Assembly (NCBI RefSeq): GCF_024054565.1
Contig: NZ_JAMXLR010000036.1
Location: forward strand, 496,001-560,000
From: Aeoliella straminimaris
Lineage (GTDB): Bacteria > Planctomycetota > Planctomycetia > Pirellulales > Lacipirellulaceae
Reading direction: 5' to 3'
DNA length: 64,000 bases
Within the stretch, counting starts at the first letter, position 1. Every line of letters begins with the position of its first letter. Shown in pieces: positions 54,538 to 63,969 of the stretch. The notes under the pieces were generated by a model. That model saw only the letters and a list, made by a program, of their open reading frames with translations, searched no databases and was not told where the DNA came from. A program made the translations under genes and the position numbers.

Positions 54538-55407
54538 ATGTTGGAACGAGTGGAGCTGAGTGGTGAGGACGCGGGGCGGTACTTCTATGCTCACGTGCCC
54601 CCAGGCGAAGCGTTGCCCTTGGTCCTGGCGTTCCACGGAGGCGGCAGCACGCCACTGGACATGTCGCGGTTCTGCCACCTGACCGAGCTGGCTCAACGGC
54701 GTCGGTTTGCCGTGGTGTTTCCTGCGGGCAGCGGTCCGTCGCCCGAGTACCTGACCTGGAATGCCGGCATCTGTTGCGGGCATGCTTCGCGGCGCGAGGT
54801 GGACGACGTGGGATTCGCCACGCGGCTGCTCGACTCTCTGCTCGACCGCTACGACGTGAATCCCGCGCGAGTGTACGCCACGGGCATGTCCAACGGTGGC
54901 ATGTTCTGTTATCGCCTGGCGGCAGCCCTGCCGAATCGCATCGCGGCCATCGCCCCGGTCGCCGGGTGCCTGGCGTTCGAACCCGAGCCGCTGCCGCGGG
55001 TGGTGCCGGCGCTGCATATCCATGGCACGGCCGACCACTTTGTGCCGTACGACGGGGGAGGGGGGGCGCGGAGCTTGCGGCAGATTGAGTTCCCCTCGGT
55101 GCACGACTCGCTCACCCACTGGGCGGACGCGTGTGGATTGCCGAGCATCGAGCCGCAGTATCAGCAGATTCCCTACGACCGGGCCCTGGCCAACGACCAG
55201 CGGCTCGACGCCCACCGTGCGATTTACGCCACCCAGCACGGGGTGGATCAGATGGTGGAAATACGAATCACCGGGGGCGGGCACACCTGGCCGGGCGAAG
55301 CCCCCCCTTGGTGTTTTCTAGGGGCATCGCTGCTGGGGCTTTCGGCCAGCGAGCTGATCTGGCAGTTCTTGGCGCAGTTTTTTTGCACGAACCGCAGCTC
55401 CGAGTAG
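54538..55407 (+). CDS. Poly(3-hydroxyalkanoate) depolymerase / feruloyl-esterase family hydrolase
   Basis: 289 residues from the ATG at 54538 (GGAG 11 nt upstream; an in-frame GTG at 54529 is also possible). It is an alpha/beta hydrolase with LAFHGGGST for the oxyanion hole, ATGMSNGGMFCYR for the Ser nucleophile, GTADHFVPY for Asp and GGGHTWPG for His. This is the LpqC-type 'polyhydroxybutyrate depolymerase' family. There is no signal peptide, so it should be cytoplasmic. The natural ester is unknown. Confidence 0.86.
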   Translation: MLERVELSGEDAGRYFYAHVPPGEALPLVLAFHGGGSTPLDMSRFCHLTELAQRRRFAVVFPAGSGPSPEYLTWNAGICCGHASRREVDDVGFATRLLDSLLDRYDVNPARVYATGMSNGGMFCYRLAAALPNRIAAIAPVAGCLAFEPEPLPRVVPALHIHGTADHFVPYDGGGGARSLRQIEFPSVHDSLTHWADACGLPSIEPQYQQIPYDRALANDQRLDAHRAIYATQHGVDQMVEIRITGGGHTWPGEAPPWCFLGASLLGLSASELIWQFLAQFFCTNRSSE

Positions 55408-55528
55408 AATAAAGATCTCGGAACAGAATCCTCGCGAGCACCCACGTTGGCGGTCCCACCCTCCTGCCGTGCAACCGTCGGCCTCGCCTCCTTCTCAAAT
55501 TGTTGTTGCACCCCAGGTTGTAGATCGC

Positions 55529-56449
55529 ATGTCCAGATTGTTTCTTGTGGCTATCGTGTTGTTGGGAATGAGCAGCACGGTGGCGATGGCCCAGACCGTG
55601 CGATTCGAGACCAATGTCGGCAGCTTCGACATGGTGCTGAATCCCGACGACGATCCCAACCTGCAACCATTGGTCGACAACTTGATCGCCTACGTTGGTC
55701 TGGGACGCTATCACTTCACGGCCATCAACCGTGCGGTCGATGGCGACAACGATGATCCCTCGGACGACTTCGTCCTGCAGATGGGTGGCTTCCTGGGGTT
55801 CCAGCCCACTCCTGATCTGTGGCCGCAACTGTCCACGCCCGTCGAGCGGTTGCCTGAAGCCATTGTGGACGCGGACGGCGACGGTGCGGTCGATTTCAAT
55901 TCCATCACCAACTCGCGGGGCACCGTGTCGCTCGCCCTGGCCGGTGGCGACGTGAACAGTGGTACCAGCAGCTTCTTCATCAATCTGGGCGACAACGACT
56001 TTCTCGACGATCAGGGCTTTGTGCCGTTTGCCGAGATCGTGAACATGAATACCATCGACAGCATCATGGAGCTCGATCAGGTCGACCTGAGTGACGAGTT
56101 TGGATCGCCGGGCAACTTGACGTTCATCGACGTACCGGTGACAGAAGAGGACAAGCTGGTTGTGGTCAAACGTGCCTTCGTGGTCGAGGCCGACGAAGAC
56201 TTCTCGTTCGTTGGCCCCATCGCCTCGGCACTACAACTGCAGAATCGTGGCAGTGCTTCCTCCGCCTTCTCATCGCCCGGTAGTGCGAGCCTCGAAAGTG
56301 CTATCTCGGGATCCGCAGCCCAGATATCGACCAGCGTACCCGAGCCTTCAACCGCCTGGTTGCTGGCGCCGCTGGCCCTGTGGGGCGTGTCGCGGCTGCG
56401 TCGTCGCAAGCTGCTGGCAACTCCCATGCAGGATGAGCTCAAATACTGA
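55529..56449 (+). CDS. Exported cyclophilin-type peptidyl-prolyl isomerase with PEP-CTERM tail
   Basis: 306 residues from the ATG at 55529. A signal peptide (LFLVAIVLLGMSSTVAMAQ) precedes a cyclophilin domain: VRFETNVGSFDMVL, the YHFTAINRAV segment, QMGGF, and NSGTSSFFINLGDN (about 150). The usual Arg of the catalytic FHR is not evident in 'YHFTAINR', where the order is changed. The C-terminal tail VPEPSTAWLLAPLALWG with a basic end is a PEP-CTERM sorting signal. The protein is thus predicted to be a surface or periplasmic fold catalyst or a cyclophilin-like binder. Confidence 0.85.
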   Translation: MSRLFLVAIVLLGMSSTVAMAQTVRFETNVGSFDMVLNPDDDPNLQPLVDNLIAYVGLGRYHFTAINRAVDGDNDDPSDDFVLQMGGFLGFQPTPDLWPQLSTPVERLPEAIVDADGDGAVDFNSITNSRGTVSLALAGGDVNSGTSSFFINLGDNDFLDDQGFVPFAEIVNMNTIDSIMELDQVDLSDEFGSPGNLTFIDVPVTEEDKLVVVKRAFVVEADEDFSFVGPIASALQLQNRGSASSAFSSPGSASLESAISGSAAQISTSVPEPSTAWLLAPLALWGVSRLRRRKLLATPMQDELKY

Positions 56450-56485
56450 GGGCCACAACTCGGCGCACTCTGTCTCAGCCAACGA

Positions 56486-56539
56486 AAAGTCCCCTCTCCC
56501 GGATACTCACTTGCGTGAGCTTCCGGGAGAGGGGACTTT
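56486..56539. terminator. Bidirectional terminator between the cyclophilin and Skp-like genes
   Basis: A perfect 18-bp stem (56486-56503 with 56522-56539) encloses an inner hairpin CTCAC/GTGAG. The outer ends are AAAGT on the left and ACTTT on the right, so each strand ends in a short T-run. It lies between convergent genes ending at 56449 and 56565. Confidence 0.8.
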
Positions 56540-56564
56540 GCTTTCTGCTATCAGGCTCTGAGGC

Positions 56565-57167
56565 TCAGCCCTGCTTGTTGGCAGGCTCTTGGGCGGCCGT
56601 CTTCTTCGCGGCGGTCGAAGCACGCAGTGCTTTCACGACGTCGTCGGTGATATCGCACTCGGGGTCGAAGTCGTACAACAGGCTATCCTGCTGCGTCACA
56701 ATTACCGATAGACCACGCTCTTGGGCCACCTTGCGGGCTGTGGGGCGAACCGCCTCGCGAAACTGGCCGATGAGCTTCTGGCGGTGCTGCGATAGGTTCT
56801 GTTGCGCTTGGGCGCGAGCGGTCTTGAAATTCTGATTGACTTGCTGCTTGTAGGTGGCGAGTTGAACCTCTCCTTCCTGATTCTGCGCTTGGGCCTCGAT
56901 CGCTTCCTTCTGCTTCTTGAACTCGCTGGTGTAGTTCTGGGCCAACTCAACCAGTTTGGTGTTCAGGGCGCTTTCCCGCTGCTTGATGGCGTTCACGATC
57001 TTTTTGTCGCTACCGAGTTGCCGAGCGACCTCATCCAGATCGATGATGGCAATGCCAGCGGACGGCTTGGCTGCCGCTGTGGGCGGCGGCGTTTGTTCGA
57101 TGTTGTTGCAGCCGATCGACAGCAGGGCAGAACAGGCGAGGGCGATAACGCTGGCGAATTTATTCAT
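56565..57167 (-). CDS. OmpH/Skp-like periplasmic chaperone lipoprotein
   Basis: 200 residues from the ATG at 57167; the longer frame upstream is not signal-like. The signal ends at a lipobox (ALLSIGC, Cys20). The mature part starts with IAIIDLDEVARQLG, typical of Skp, followed by a long charged helix pair (Gln/Lys/Glu-rich, about 60-140) and a closing beta region VAQERGLSVIVTQQ. Skp holds unfolded outer-membrane proteins. The large barrel protein gene is divergent from it, which suits such a client. Lipid anchoring is unusual for Skp. Confidence 0.82.
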   Translation of the reverse strand: MNKFASVIALACSALLSIGCNNIEQTPPPTAAAKPSAGIAIIDLDEVARQLGSDKKIVNAIKQRESALNTKLVELAQNYTSEFKKQKEAIEAQAQNQEGEVQLATYKQQVNQNFKTARAQAQQNLSQHRQKLIGQFREAVRPTARKVAQERGLSVIVTQQDSLLYDFDPECDITDDVVKALRASTAAKKTAAQEPANKQG

Positions 57168-57565
57168 GGCAAGGATCCGTCCCGTGGTTTTTGAGTAGCA
57201 ATTCCACTTCTCGTGGGCGGGAAATGTAGGAAAAGCACCCGCCCGTGACAAGCGAAGTTTGCGTGGGCCCGCCGCTTGCCGGATCGCTGCCTGGATCGCC
57301 AGGTGTGCTGCGAGTGACAGCATGCCAGGAGCTGCCCTGCGGCCTGGCCGCAGCGATTTGGCAGTTTGGATAAACCCTGCCGATAAAGTTATGGGAAATG
57401 GCTGGTGAAAGCCTGTTGGTTCTGCCGATGAGCGTCGTAGCGACTGTATAGACTTTGCGGATTCAGCTGACCTTGCCGACTTCGGCCGAGTAGCTAGAAT
57501 CCGCCCCGCGAGCGCCAAGCATACCCAACGACACCCTTGGCCCAGCACTTTTCTAGGAGCTTATC
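57168..57565. other. 398-nt divergent intergenic region
   Basis: It holds the promoters of the Skp-like gene (minus) and the giant surface protein (plus). No gene is supported. An AGGAG at 57555-57559 is the ribosome site for the GTG start at 57566. Confidence 0.5.
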
Positions 57566-60500
57566 GTGCAAGGCTGTGAGTACCTCCTGCGGCGAGGCCG
57601 TGGCATTGTTTCTGCTATGACAATCGCTTGGCTGGCAACTGCCACGTGTGCGTCGGCGCAAGAAATCGTCGAACAAGGTGCGCCTGTTCAGGGCGTTCCC
57701 AGTGCTGGTGAAGTCGTTTATTCCACCGACTCCAGCTATATCGCCACGCCCGGCACCACCTATTCTCCCTATGGGATGAACTATAGTCCCAGCCTGGGGT
57801 CGCACCTGCGAGCTCGCTATAACACGCAGAGCTATGGCCAGGTCCGCGGCAACCTGGACCTCGGCACCATGAAGGTGTTCGACGGAGCCAACGGCGTGTG
57901 GTTCGTCGATGGCCAGGTGACGCTGAACGACGAATCCAAAGTCGGCTACAACGCGGGTATCGGCTATCGGTTCATGACGCTGCCGCTGCTGCCCAACAGT
58001 GCCGACAGCGCCAAGATCGCCGGCATTAGCCTGTGGTCCGACGGTACGACCACCATCAACGAAAACTTCCTGCCGCAGATCGGCATTTCGTTGGAATACC
58101 TGGGCGATTTCTGGGACGTACGGGCTAACACCTACATTCCCTTCAGCGACATCGAAGTGGGTGACTTTGTCGCCACCGACAACATCAACTACCAGGGCGA
58201 CTTCCTGGTGCAGGAGACCATTGCCGGTACGGACGAAGCCCTCACAGTTCAGGATTTCGAACTGGCACGACGGATGGGCAACCGCGACCTGTGGGTGTTT
58301 GCCGGCGGTTATGGCCTGTGGGGTGATACGGTCGATACCGCGGGCCTGAAGATTGGTGCGCGTGGGTACCTGACTCCCGACCTGGCTGTTCAATTGGCGG
58401 TGAACGACGACGACGAGTTCGGCACCAACACCGTATTCAGCGTCACGTGGTTCATCGGCCGTACGCGTGATCCTTCGGAAACCGGCCCGGGGCTGTACCA
58501 ACGGTTCCGTGAGCCTGTGATTCGTAACGACTACGTGGCCGTCAAGCAGGACACCGTCCTGGGTGGCGAAATTCTTGAAGGCGACCTCGACGGCGACGGC
58601 GAAGTCGAAGACATTCGCGTCGTGCACGTCGACAGTTCGGCTGCCGCCGGTGGCGATGGTTCGTTTGAGAACCCGCTGAACAACCTGGATGACATCGAAG
58701 GCACGGGCGCCTCGCCAGGCATCGTGCTCGTGCACTCCGACAGCAGCTTTACGGACCAACAGGCCGTGTTGCTGGACGGCCAGCGAATGCTGGGCGAAGG
58801 TGGCGGCATCGAGCACATCGTGAACACCACCAACTTTGGCGACGTGGTACTGCCCGAGACCTCGGCCGGAGCACTGGATGGCGCCGTACCGGTCATCAAT
58901 GGCGGAGCCGGCGAAGACGTGATCACCCTGGCCACGAACACCATCGAAGTGTCGAACTTCGTCATGAATGGCGGGGCCAACGCCATTGTTTCGCCCAACG
59001 GAACGCTGGGCGTCGACCTCAACAATCTGTCGATCTCCAACATGACCGGCAACGGCATTACGCTCACACCCGGTGTGATTGAAGACGATCCGGAAACTCC
59101 GGAGGACGAACTGGCGGTTCAATTCACTCCGATTCTCTCCGACCTCACCTTCGAAAACGTGGCTGGCGACGACATCAATATCGATGCCAACTCACCTGAG
59201 GGGGCGAGCGTACCAATTACCGAAAGCATCGCTATCTCGGACGTGACCAGCACCGGCAACGGCGGCGTTGGCATCAACTTGTCGAATAACATTAGCACGG
59301 CCACCATCGAGAACTACACCAACGATTCGAGTGCCGGCACCGCTGGCATCTTGCTGACCGCCAACGATGGTTCGGTGAACATCACCGACGCCACCATTAC
59401 CAACCAGGCTGGCATGGGCATTTCGGTGGTCGACAGCAACGGTTCGCACACCTTCGCCGAAGTGCAAATCACCGATACGGGCGCTGCAGCGCTTCACGTC
59501 AGTGGTGGCGAGGCAGACATTTCGTACACGGGTAACATCACCCAGGGCGACACCGGCGAGGTGCTGCTGGTTGAGAACGGCCACAGTGGTGCCCTCGACT
59601 TCTTCGAAGGCGCCGACGGCAACGGCGTGGTCGACGCCACAAGTGGCGATGGCATGGTGTTCAACGATGCCGACGGCACGTACACCTTTGTCGACGCCGT
59701 ATCCATGACCGGCACCACGCAGGGCATTGACGTTTCGAATGACTCGGACGGCTCGATTGCCATGCTGGACGCCACGATCACCGACACCACCGGCACCACT
59801 CTCCACTTCGATGGTGGTGAGATGAGTCTGAACTACACCGGTAAGATCACCCAGAACAACGCCGCTACGACGTTGCTCGTCGAGGGCGAACATACCGGCA
59901 CCCTGACCTTCAACGAAGGGGATACCGACGGCGGCGTGATCGACGCCTTCAATGGCGATGGTCTGGTGTTCAGCAACGCCGACGGTGGATACATCTTCAA
60001 CGACGCCGTGGTGCTGGATGGCACCGCCAACGGTGCGGACACCGGCATCGACTTGCTGAATGATAGCGACGGTACCTTCACGTTCGCCGACGGCACGATC
60101 GTCAGCCCCACGGGCGAAGCGATTCTGGTCGATGGCGGCTCTTCGGTGTTCACCTTCACGGGCGAAATCACTCAGGAGAACAACGTGGCGACCGTCTCCG
60201 TTACTGGCGGGCATGATGGGGCAATGACCTTCCTGTCACCGGACGACACCACCGACGTGATCAACGCCACTAACGGCACGGGCCTACAGTTCAACAACGC
60301 CGATGGCGACTATGGTTTCGTCGGTTCGGTAACGCTGGATGGTTCGAGCAACGGTGCTGATACCGGTGTGGACATCATCAACGGCTCGGACGGTACTTTC
60401 ACCTTCACCGAAACCACCATCACCGACCCCACCGGCGTAGCATTCAACGTCGTAGGTGGCTCGGCCGACGTCGACTTTGCGGGCAAGATTACCCAGTCGA

Positions 60501-62029
60501 ACAACGCGGCGGCTGTGTCGGTCAGTGGTGGACACGACGGCACCATGACCTTTGCCGAATCGGAAGCCGGCACCGGGGTGGTCGAAGCCACCGACGGTAC
60601 GGGACTGCAGTTCGACAATGCTGACGGTACCTACCAGTTCAACGACGCGGTCGTGCTGAACGGTGGCGACGCTGGTGTCGATATCGTAAATGGCTCGTCC
60701 GGTACCTTCTCGTTCGCGGCCGACTCGGAGATCATCAACCCGACGGGAGATGCCTTCGTGATCACCGACAGCGACGCCAACGTCGACTATAACGGCACCA
60801 TCACCGACGACACGGGCTTCGCCGTACGCATCGAGAATCACTCCGACGGAACGGTCAGCTTCGACGACGAGGTGACCAGCACCGGCCAGGGTATCCTGGT
60901 GCAGAACAACACGGGCGGCAGCTACAGCTTCATCGGTGGCACCGATTTGGATACCACCACCAACGACGCGGTGACGCTCAATAACAACACCGATACCACC
61001 ATATCGTTCGCCGACATGGACATCACCACCACGTCGGGCGATGGTTTCGTGGCTACCAATACCGAGGGTCTCAGCATCATCGGTGCTGGTAATACGATCA
61101 CCACCACGACGGGTACCGGTTTGGATCTCGATACGGTCGAGGTTGCCCCGGCTGGCATCCTGATCGACAGCGTGACGGTCGACGGTGCTGTGAGCGGTGT
61201 CATCATGAACGACGTGACCGGTGGTCCGGTGGTCATTGGTACGGGCAGCAACGTCGGCGACGGCGGCAGCCTGGCCAACACCACGGGATCGGCAGTTTCG
61301 CTGACCAACGTCGAGGATGTCACGCTCAACTTCCTGGACATCAGTGCCACGGGTGGAGCGGGTGTTGAGATCAACCACGTTGCCGGCTTCGGCGCCGATT
61401 CGACGGTGTCGATCAACAGCAGCGAGATCTCCGGCACCTCGGCTCAGGGTGTTCTGCTCAACGCGGGCAATGCCAACGATGTGAGCATTACCCTCAACGA
61501 CAATGTTATCGAGGATACTGCTCTGGCGACGGTGGAACTCAATATCAACGGTAACGCCAACAACGCGGACATATTTGTCACGGGCAATACGCTCGACAAT
61601 ACCAGCGATGCGGAAGCACTGTTGATTACGGGCAACGATGCCACTTTGAAGACGGTTAACCTGCTGGTCAGCGAAAACTCGATGACCAACGACTCGGCGA
61701 CCGCCTCAACGGTCGAGTTGCAGTCCAGCGGCGATGCGACGCTTAACTCCACGTTCCTCAATAACAATATGAGCAACGCTACGAATGACGCGTTCACCGC
61801 CTCGACCAATGCGGCAGGTTCCCGACTGAACCTGCGGATGGAAGGAAACACTGCCACCTCGGGTGATGGTGGTGACGACTACTTCCTGATCGAGAATGCT
61901 GGTACGTTCCGCGTTCAGAACCTCACCACGCCGAATGATGACGGCGATACGATCGATACGGCCAATGCCGGTACGTTCGACATCGATCCCGCCATCACCG
62001 AGTTCGGTGGCACGGTGCCGCTGCCGTAG
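57566..62029 (+). CDS. Giant barrel plus repetitive beta-helix surface protein
   Basis: 1487 residues. A GTG start is chosen because AGGAG lies 7 nt upstream; the signal peptide ends CASAQ (about residue 32). Residues about 60-320 resemble the inverse-autotransporter beta-barrel (LRARYNTQSYGQVRGN, FVDGQVTLNDESKVGYN). The linker GGDGSFENPLNNL and VLVHSDSSFTDQQ is shared with the 736-residue paralogue. Residues about 440-1480 are an Asp/Gly/Thr/Asn-rich parallel beta-helix, including five repeats of about 105 residues. It has almost no Cys and is acidic, as expected for a calcium-binding surface fibre. The ligand is unknown. Confidence 0.8.
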   Translation: MQGCEYLLRRGRGIVSAMTIAWLATATCASAQEIVEQGAPVQGVPSAGEVVYSTDSSYIATPGTTYSPYGMNYSPSLGSHLRARYNTQSYGQVRGNLDLGTMKVFDGANGVWFVDGQVTLNDESKVGYNAGIGYRFMTLPLLPNSADSAKIAGISLWSDGTTTINENFLPQIGISLEYLGDFWDVRANTYIPFSDIEVGDFVATDNINYQGDFLVQETIAGTDEALTVQDFELARRMGNRDLWVFAGGYGLWGDTVDTAGLKIGARGYLTPDLAVQLAVNDDDEFGTNTVFSVTWFIGRTRDPSETGPGLYQRFREPVIRNDYVAVKQDTVLGGEILEGDLDGDGEVEDIRVVHVDSSAAAGGDGSFENPLNNLDDIEGTGASPGIVLVHSDSSFTDQQAVLLDGQRMLGEGGGIEHIVNTTNFGDVVLPETSAGALDGAVPVINGGAGEDVITLATNTIEVSNFVMNGGANAIVSPNGTLGVDLNNLSISNMTGNGITLTPGVIEDDPETPEDELAVQFTPILSDLTFENVAGDDINIDANSPEGASVPITESIAISDVTSTGNGGVGINLSNNISTATIENYTNDSSAGTAGILLTANDGSVNITDATITNQAGMGISVVDSNGSHTFAEVQITDTGAAALHVSGGEADISYTGNITQGDTGEVLLVENGHSGALDFFEGADGNGVVDATSGDGMVFNDADGTYTFVDAVSMTGTTQGIDVSNDSDGSIAMLDATITDTTGTTLHFDGGEMSLNYTGKITQNNAATTLLVEGEHTGTLTFNEGDTDGGVIDAFNGDGLVFSNADGGYIFNDAVVLDGTANGADTGIDLLNDSDGTFTFADGTIVSPTGEAILVDGGSSVFTFTGEITQENNVATVSVTGGHDGAMTFLSPDDTTDVINATNGTGLQFNNADGDYGFVGSVTLDGSSNGADTGVDIINGSDGTFTFTETTITDPTGVAFNVVGGSADVDFAGKITQSNNAAAVSVSGGHDGTMTFAESEAGTGVVEATDGTGLQFDNADGTYQFNDAVVLNGGDAGVDIVNGSSGTFSFAADSEIINPTGDAFVITDSDANVDYNGTITDDTGFAVRIENHSDGTVSFDDEVTSTGQGILVQNNTGGSYSFIGGTDLDTTTNDAVTLNNNTDTTISFADMDITTTSGDGFVATNTEGLSIIGAGNTITTTTGTGLDLDTVEVAPAGILIDSVTVDGAVSGVIMNDVTGGPVVIGTGSNVGDGGSLANTTGSAVSLTNVEDVTLNFLDISATGGAGVEINHVAGFGADSTVSINSSEISGTSAQGVLLNAGNANDVSITLNDNVIEDTALATVELNINGNANNADIFVTGNTLDNTSDAEALLITGNDATLKTVNLLVSENSMTNDSATASTVELQSSGDATLNSTFLNNNMSNATNDAFTASTNAAGSRLNLRMEGNTATSGDGGDDYFLIENAGTFRVQNLTTPNDDGDTIDTANAGTFDIDPAITEFGGTVPLP
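59521..60900 (+). repeat. Five ~105-residue repeats in the giant surface protein
   Basis: Repeat starts are marked by Y/F-x-G-x-I-T-Q/D at about 59521 (YTGNITQ), 59831 (YTGKITQ), 60150 (FTGEITQ), 60471 (FAGKITQ) and 60782 (YNGTITD), roughly 310-320 nt apart. Each unit then has xxGxHxGxxxF, DATxGxGxxFxxADGxYxF and NxSxGTFxF segments. DNA identity between units is moderate, so the repeats are old rather than freshly duplicated. Confidence 0.75.
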
Positions 62030-62060
62030 TTGGCTGTTCGCAGCAACTGGAAACTGGCAT

Positions 62061-62096
62061 GCTGGCCGGTATCTCTTGCGAGGGATGCCGGCCAGC
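62061..62096. terminator. Hairpin between convergent genes, possible terminator
   Basis: A 9-bp GC-rich stem GCTGGCCGG (62061-62069) with CCGGCCAGC (62088-62096) lies between the stop codons at 62029 and 62115. There is no clear T-run on either side, so its role as an intrinsic terminator is uncertain. Confidence 0.45.
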
Positions 62097-62114
62097 GGCC
62101 GTTTGGTGCGAAAG

Positions 62115-62969
62115 CTACTTCATTGCCACGACGCGATTGAAGTGCAGCCGCACTTCGCCATCCACCACACGCCGCACGCCCTCGACCAGGCAGTGTGGTT
62201 CGTTGTCTTCCTGGCCGCGGCGGATGATCTCCTCGCACGACATGCCCGGCGGTACCGTGAAGGTCGACTGGTAGATGATCTGGTTGCCGGCATCCAGCTC
62301 CGGCACGATGAAATGACTGGTCGCACCGTAGGTCAGCATCCGGCTGGCGAATGCCTCCTGGTAGGGGCGGATGCCCGGAAAGCTGGGCAGCAGGCCATGG
62401 TGCAGGTTGATGATCCGCCCGCCGGCATACTTCCAGCAACTCGATGGGGGCAGCACTCGCATGTAGCGGGCCAGTACGATGTAGTCGACGTCATGCTCGT
62501 CGCAGATATCGATCAGTCGTCCGTCGTCAGGAGAACCTGAAGAGTCGGCAATGTTCTCCCAGGGCACGCCGAACTGCTCGGCCAGGTGCCGGCACTTTTC
62601 GCGGTTGCCAATCATCACGCAGGCTTCCGCTTTGATGTGTCCGTCGCGAATCGCACGCAACACGGCCAGCGGAGTTTCGTGGCGAAAGGTCACGCAGATG
62701 GCCAGGCGGGGTTTGCGCTCGGTGATCTCCGGCGACCAGGTTCGAACCGACAGACCTGTGGTGCGAGCCACCTCTGCCATGGCCTGCTCGAGTTCCTGCC
62801 GGTGCGAGGCGTCTACCTCCACGCGGGTCAGCATCGAGAACACCGATTGCTGGTCGTGATCGTACATCTGGATCTCGGCGATATTGGCGCCCAGGCCAGT
62901 TACCGAGTGCACAATCGGATCGGCGAGCCCGCGATTGTCGGGTCCAACTGCGGTGATGACGATTTGCAT
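62115..62969 (-). CDS. purU: Formyltetrahydrofolate deformylase
   Basis: 284 residues from the ATG at 62969 (a TTG at 62978 is less likely). An N-terminal ACT domain (about 1-80) starts IVITAVGPDNRGLADPIV. The formyltransferase-type domain carries the catalytic triad Asn188 and His190 in INLHHGLLPSFPG and Asp226 in PELDAGNQ. It hydrolyses 10-formyl-THF to formate and THF, balancing one-carbon units and supplying formate to PurT. Length is typical. Confidence 0.94.
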   Translation of the reverse strand: MQIVITAVGPDNRGLADPIVHSVTGLGANIAEIQMYDHDQQSVFSMLTRVEVDASHRQELEQAMAEVARTTGLSVRTWSPEITERKPRLAICVTFRHETPLAVLRAIRDGHIKAEACVMIGNREKCRHLAEQFGVPWENIADSSGSPDDGRLIDICDEHDVDYIVLARYMRVLPPSSCWKYAGGRIINLHHGLLPSFPGIRPYQEAFASRMLTYGATSHFIVPELDAGNQIIYQSTFTVPPGMSCEEIIRRGQEDNEPHCLVEGVRRVVDGEVRLHFNRVVAMK

Positions 62970-63063
62970 GGTGGTCAAGGGAGTTGCGGTTGAGTGTGGT
63001 CCACTGCTTCCATGTTACCGCAAGGCGCACTTCGCATGGAAGGTTGCCGGCATCGCACCAAGT

Positions 63064-63969
63064 CTACACGGCCGCCATGGCCTTGGTGGCCTCGAGCGTC
63101 TCGTCGATTTGCGACCAGATGTCCGACAGCCGCTCTTCGTTGAGGGCCAGCCGCTCGAAAACGGTCTCGGTCGGAGTAATCGGCGCGGCCTCTTTCATTA
63201 CCCCTGCGCCACTGCGCGTGGCAATGTAGTCGGAAACGGCAACCAAGTCGGTCAATTGGCGGTCGTCGCCCTTGTAGTCTTCCGGTTTGTGATGGAATTC
63301 GATGCTCGTTACCAGTCGCGACGGGAACTTCGACCGCCACGCGACATAGGCACCCAGTTGTGAAGGGCAGAACGTCAGAATCCTGTGCACCGATTCATGC
63401 AGCGAGAGGCCTTCCTGCATCGACGTGCGAATCCGCGGAACATGGCGGGCCAGGTGCTGGTCGATGATCAGCAGGCCCATGTCGTGTAGCAGGCCGGCCA
63501 GGTACGCTTCTTCCGGATCGGCCACGTGTAGTGTTTTGGCCAGCAGGCGGGCCACCGCGCCAACGGCCATCGAGTGGCTCCACAGTTGGTTGCGGTCGAG
63601 CGTGTCCTTGGTGTTCGACGGGCTGAATTGCCGCGAGACGAACACGGTGATCGCCACGTTGCGAATCTGTTTGGTACCCAGCAGTGCGATGGCGCTCCGC
63701 AGATCGGCCACTTCCTGCCGCACCCCGTAGAACGAGGAGTTGACGATGCGGATAATCCGCGCGGCCAACGCCGGATCGCGCTCGATCAACTGTCGCAGGT
63801 CTTCGGCGTCGGTATGCTCGTCGACAGCCGCTTCGATAATTCGAAGCGCAATCGATGGCAGGCTCGACAGCTCGCTGAGCCGTTGAAACAGCGTTTCGAG
63901 TGCTTCGTTGTGAAGTTCCAGCGTTCCTTCGCTGAGTTCATTCTTTGCATTCGTGGCAGTCGCAGTCAC
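63064..63969 (-). CDS. HDOD-domain signalling protein
   Basis: 301 residues starting with GTG at 63969. The HDOD domain spans about 30-235, with LSSLPSIALRIIEAAVDEHT, LIERDPALAARIIRIVNSS and YLAGLLHDMGLLIIDQH. HDOD proteins lack phosphohydrolase activity in most cases and act in signalling or motility control. There is no receiver or GGDEF domain. It lies 94 nt upstream of purU in the same direction. Confidence 0.9.
   Translation of the reverse strand: MTATATNAKNELSEGTLELHNEALETLFQRLSELSSLPSIALRIIEAAVDEHTDAEDLRQLIERDPALAARIIRIVNSSFYGVRQEVADLRSAIALLGTKQIRNVAITVFVSRQFSPSNTKDTLDRNQLWSHSMAVGAVARLLAKTLHVADPEEAYLAGLLHDMGLLIIDQHLARHVPRIRTSMQEGLSLHESVHRILTFCPSQLGAYVAWRSKFPSRLVTSIEFHHKPEDYKGDDRQLTDLVAVSDYIATRSGAGVMKEAAPITPTETVFERLALNEERLSDIWSQIDETLEATKAMAAV

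Noticed and set aside
57494..59122. 542-residue open frame on the minus strand
   Set aside because: It is antisense to the giant surface protein, whose signal, barrel and repeats are clear; the antisense product has no domain character.
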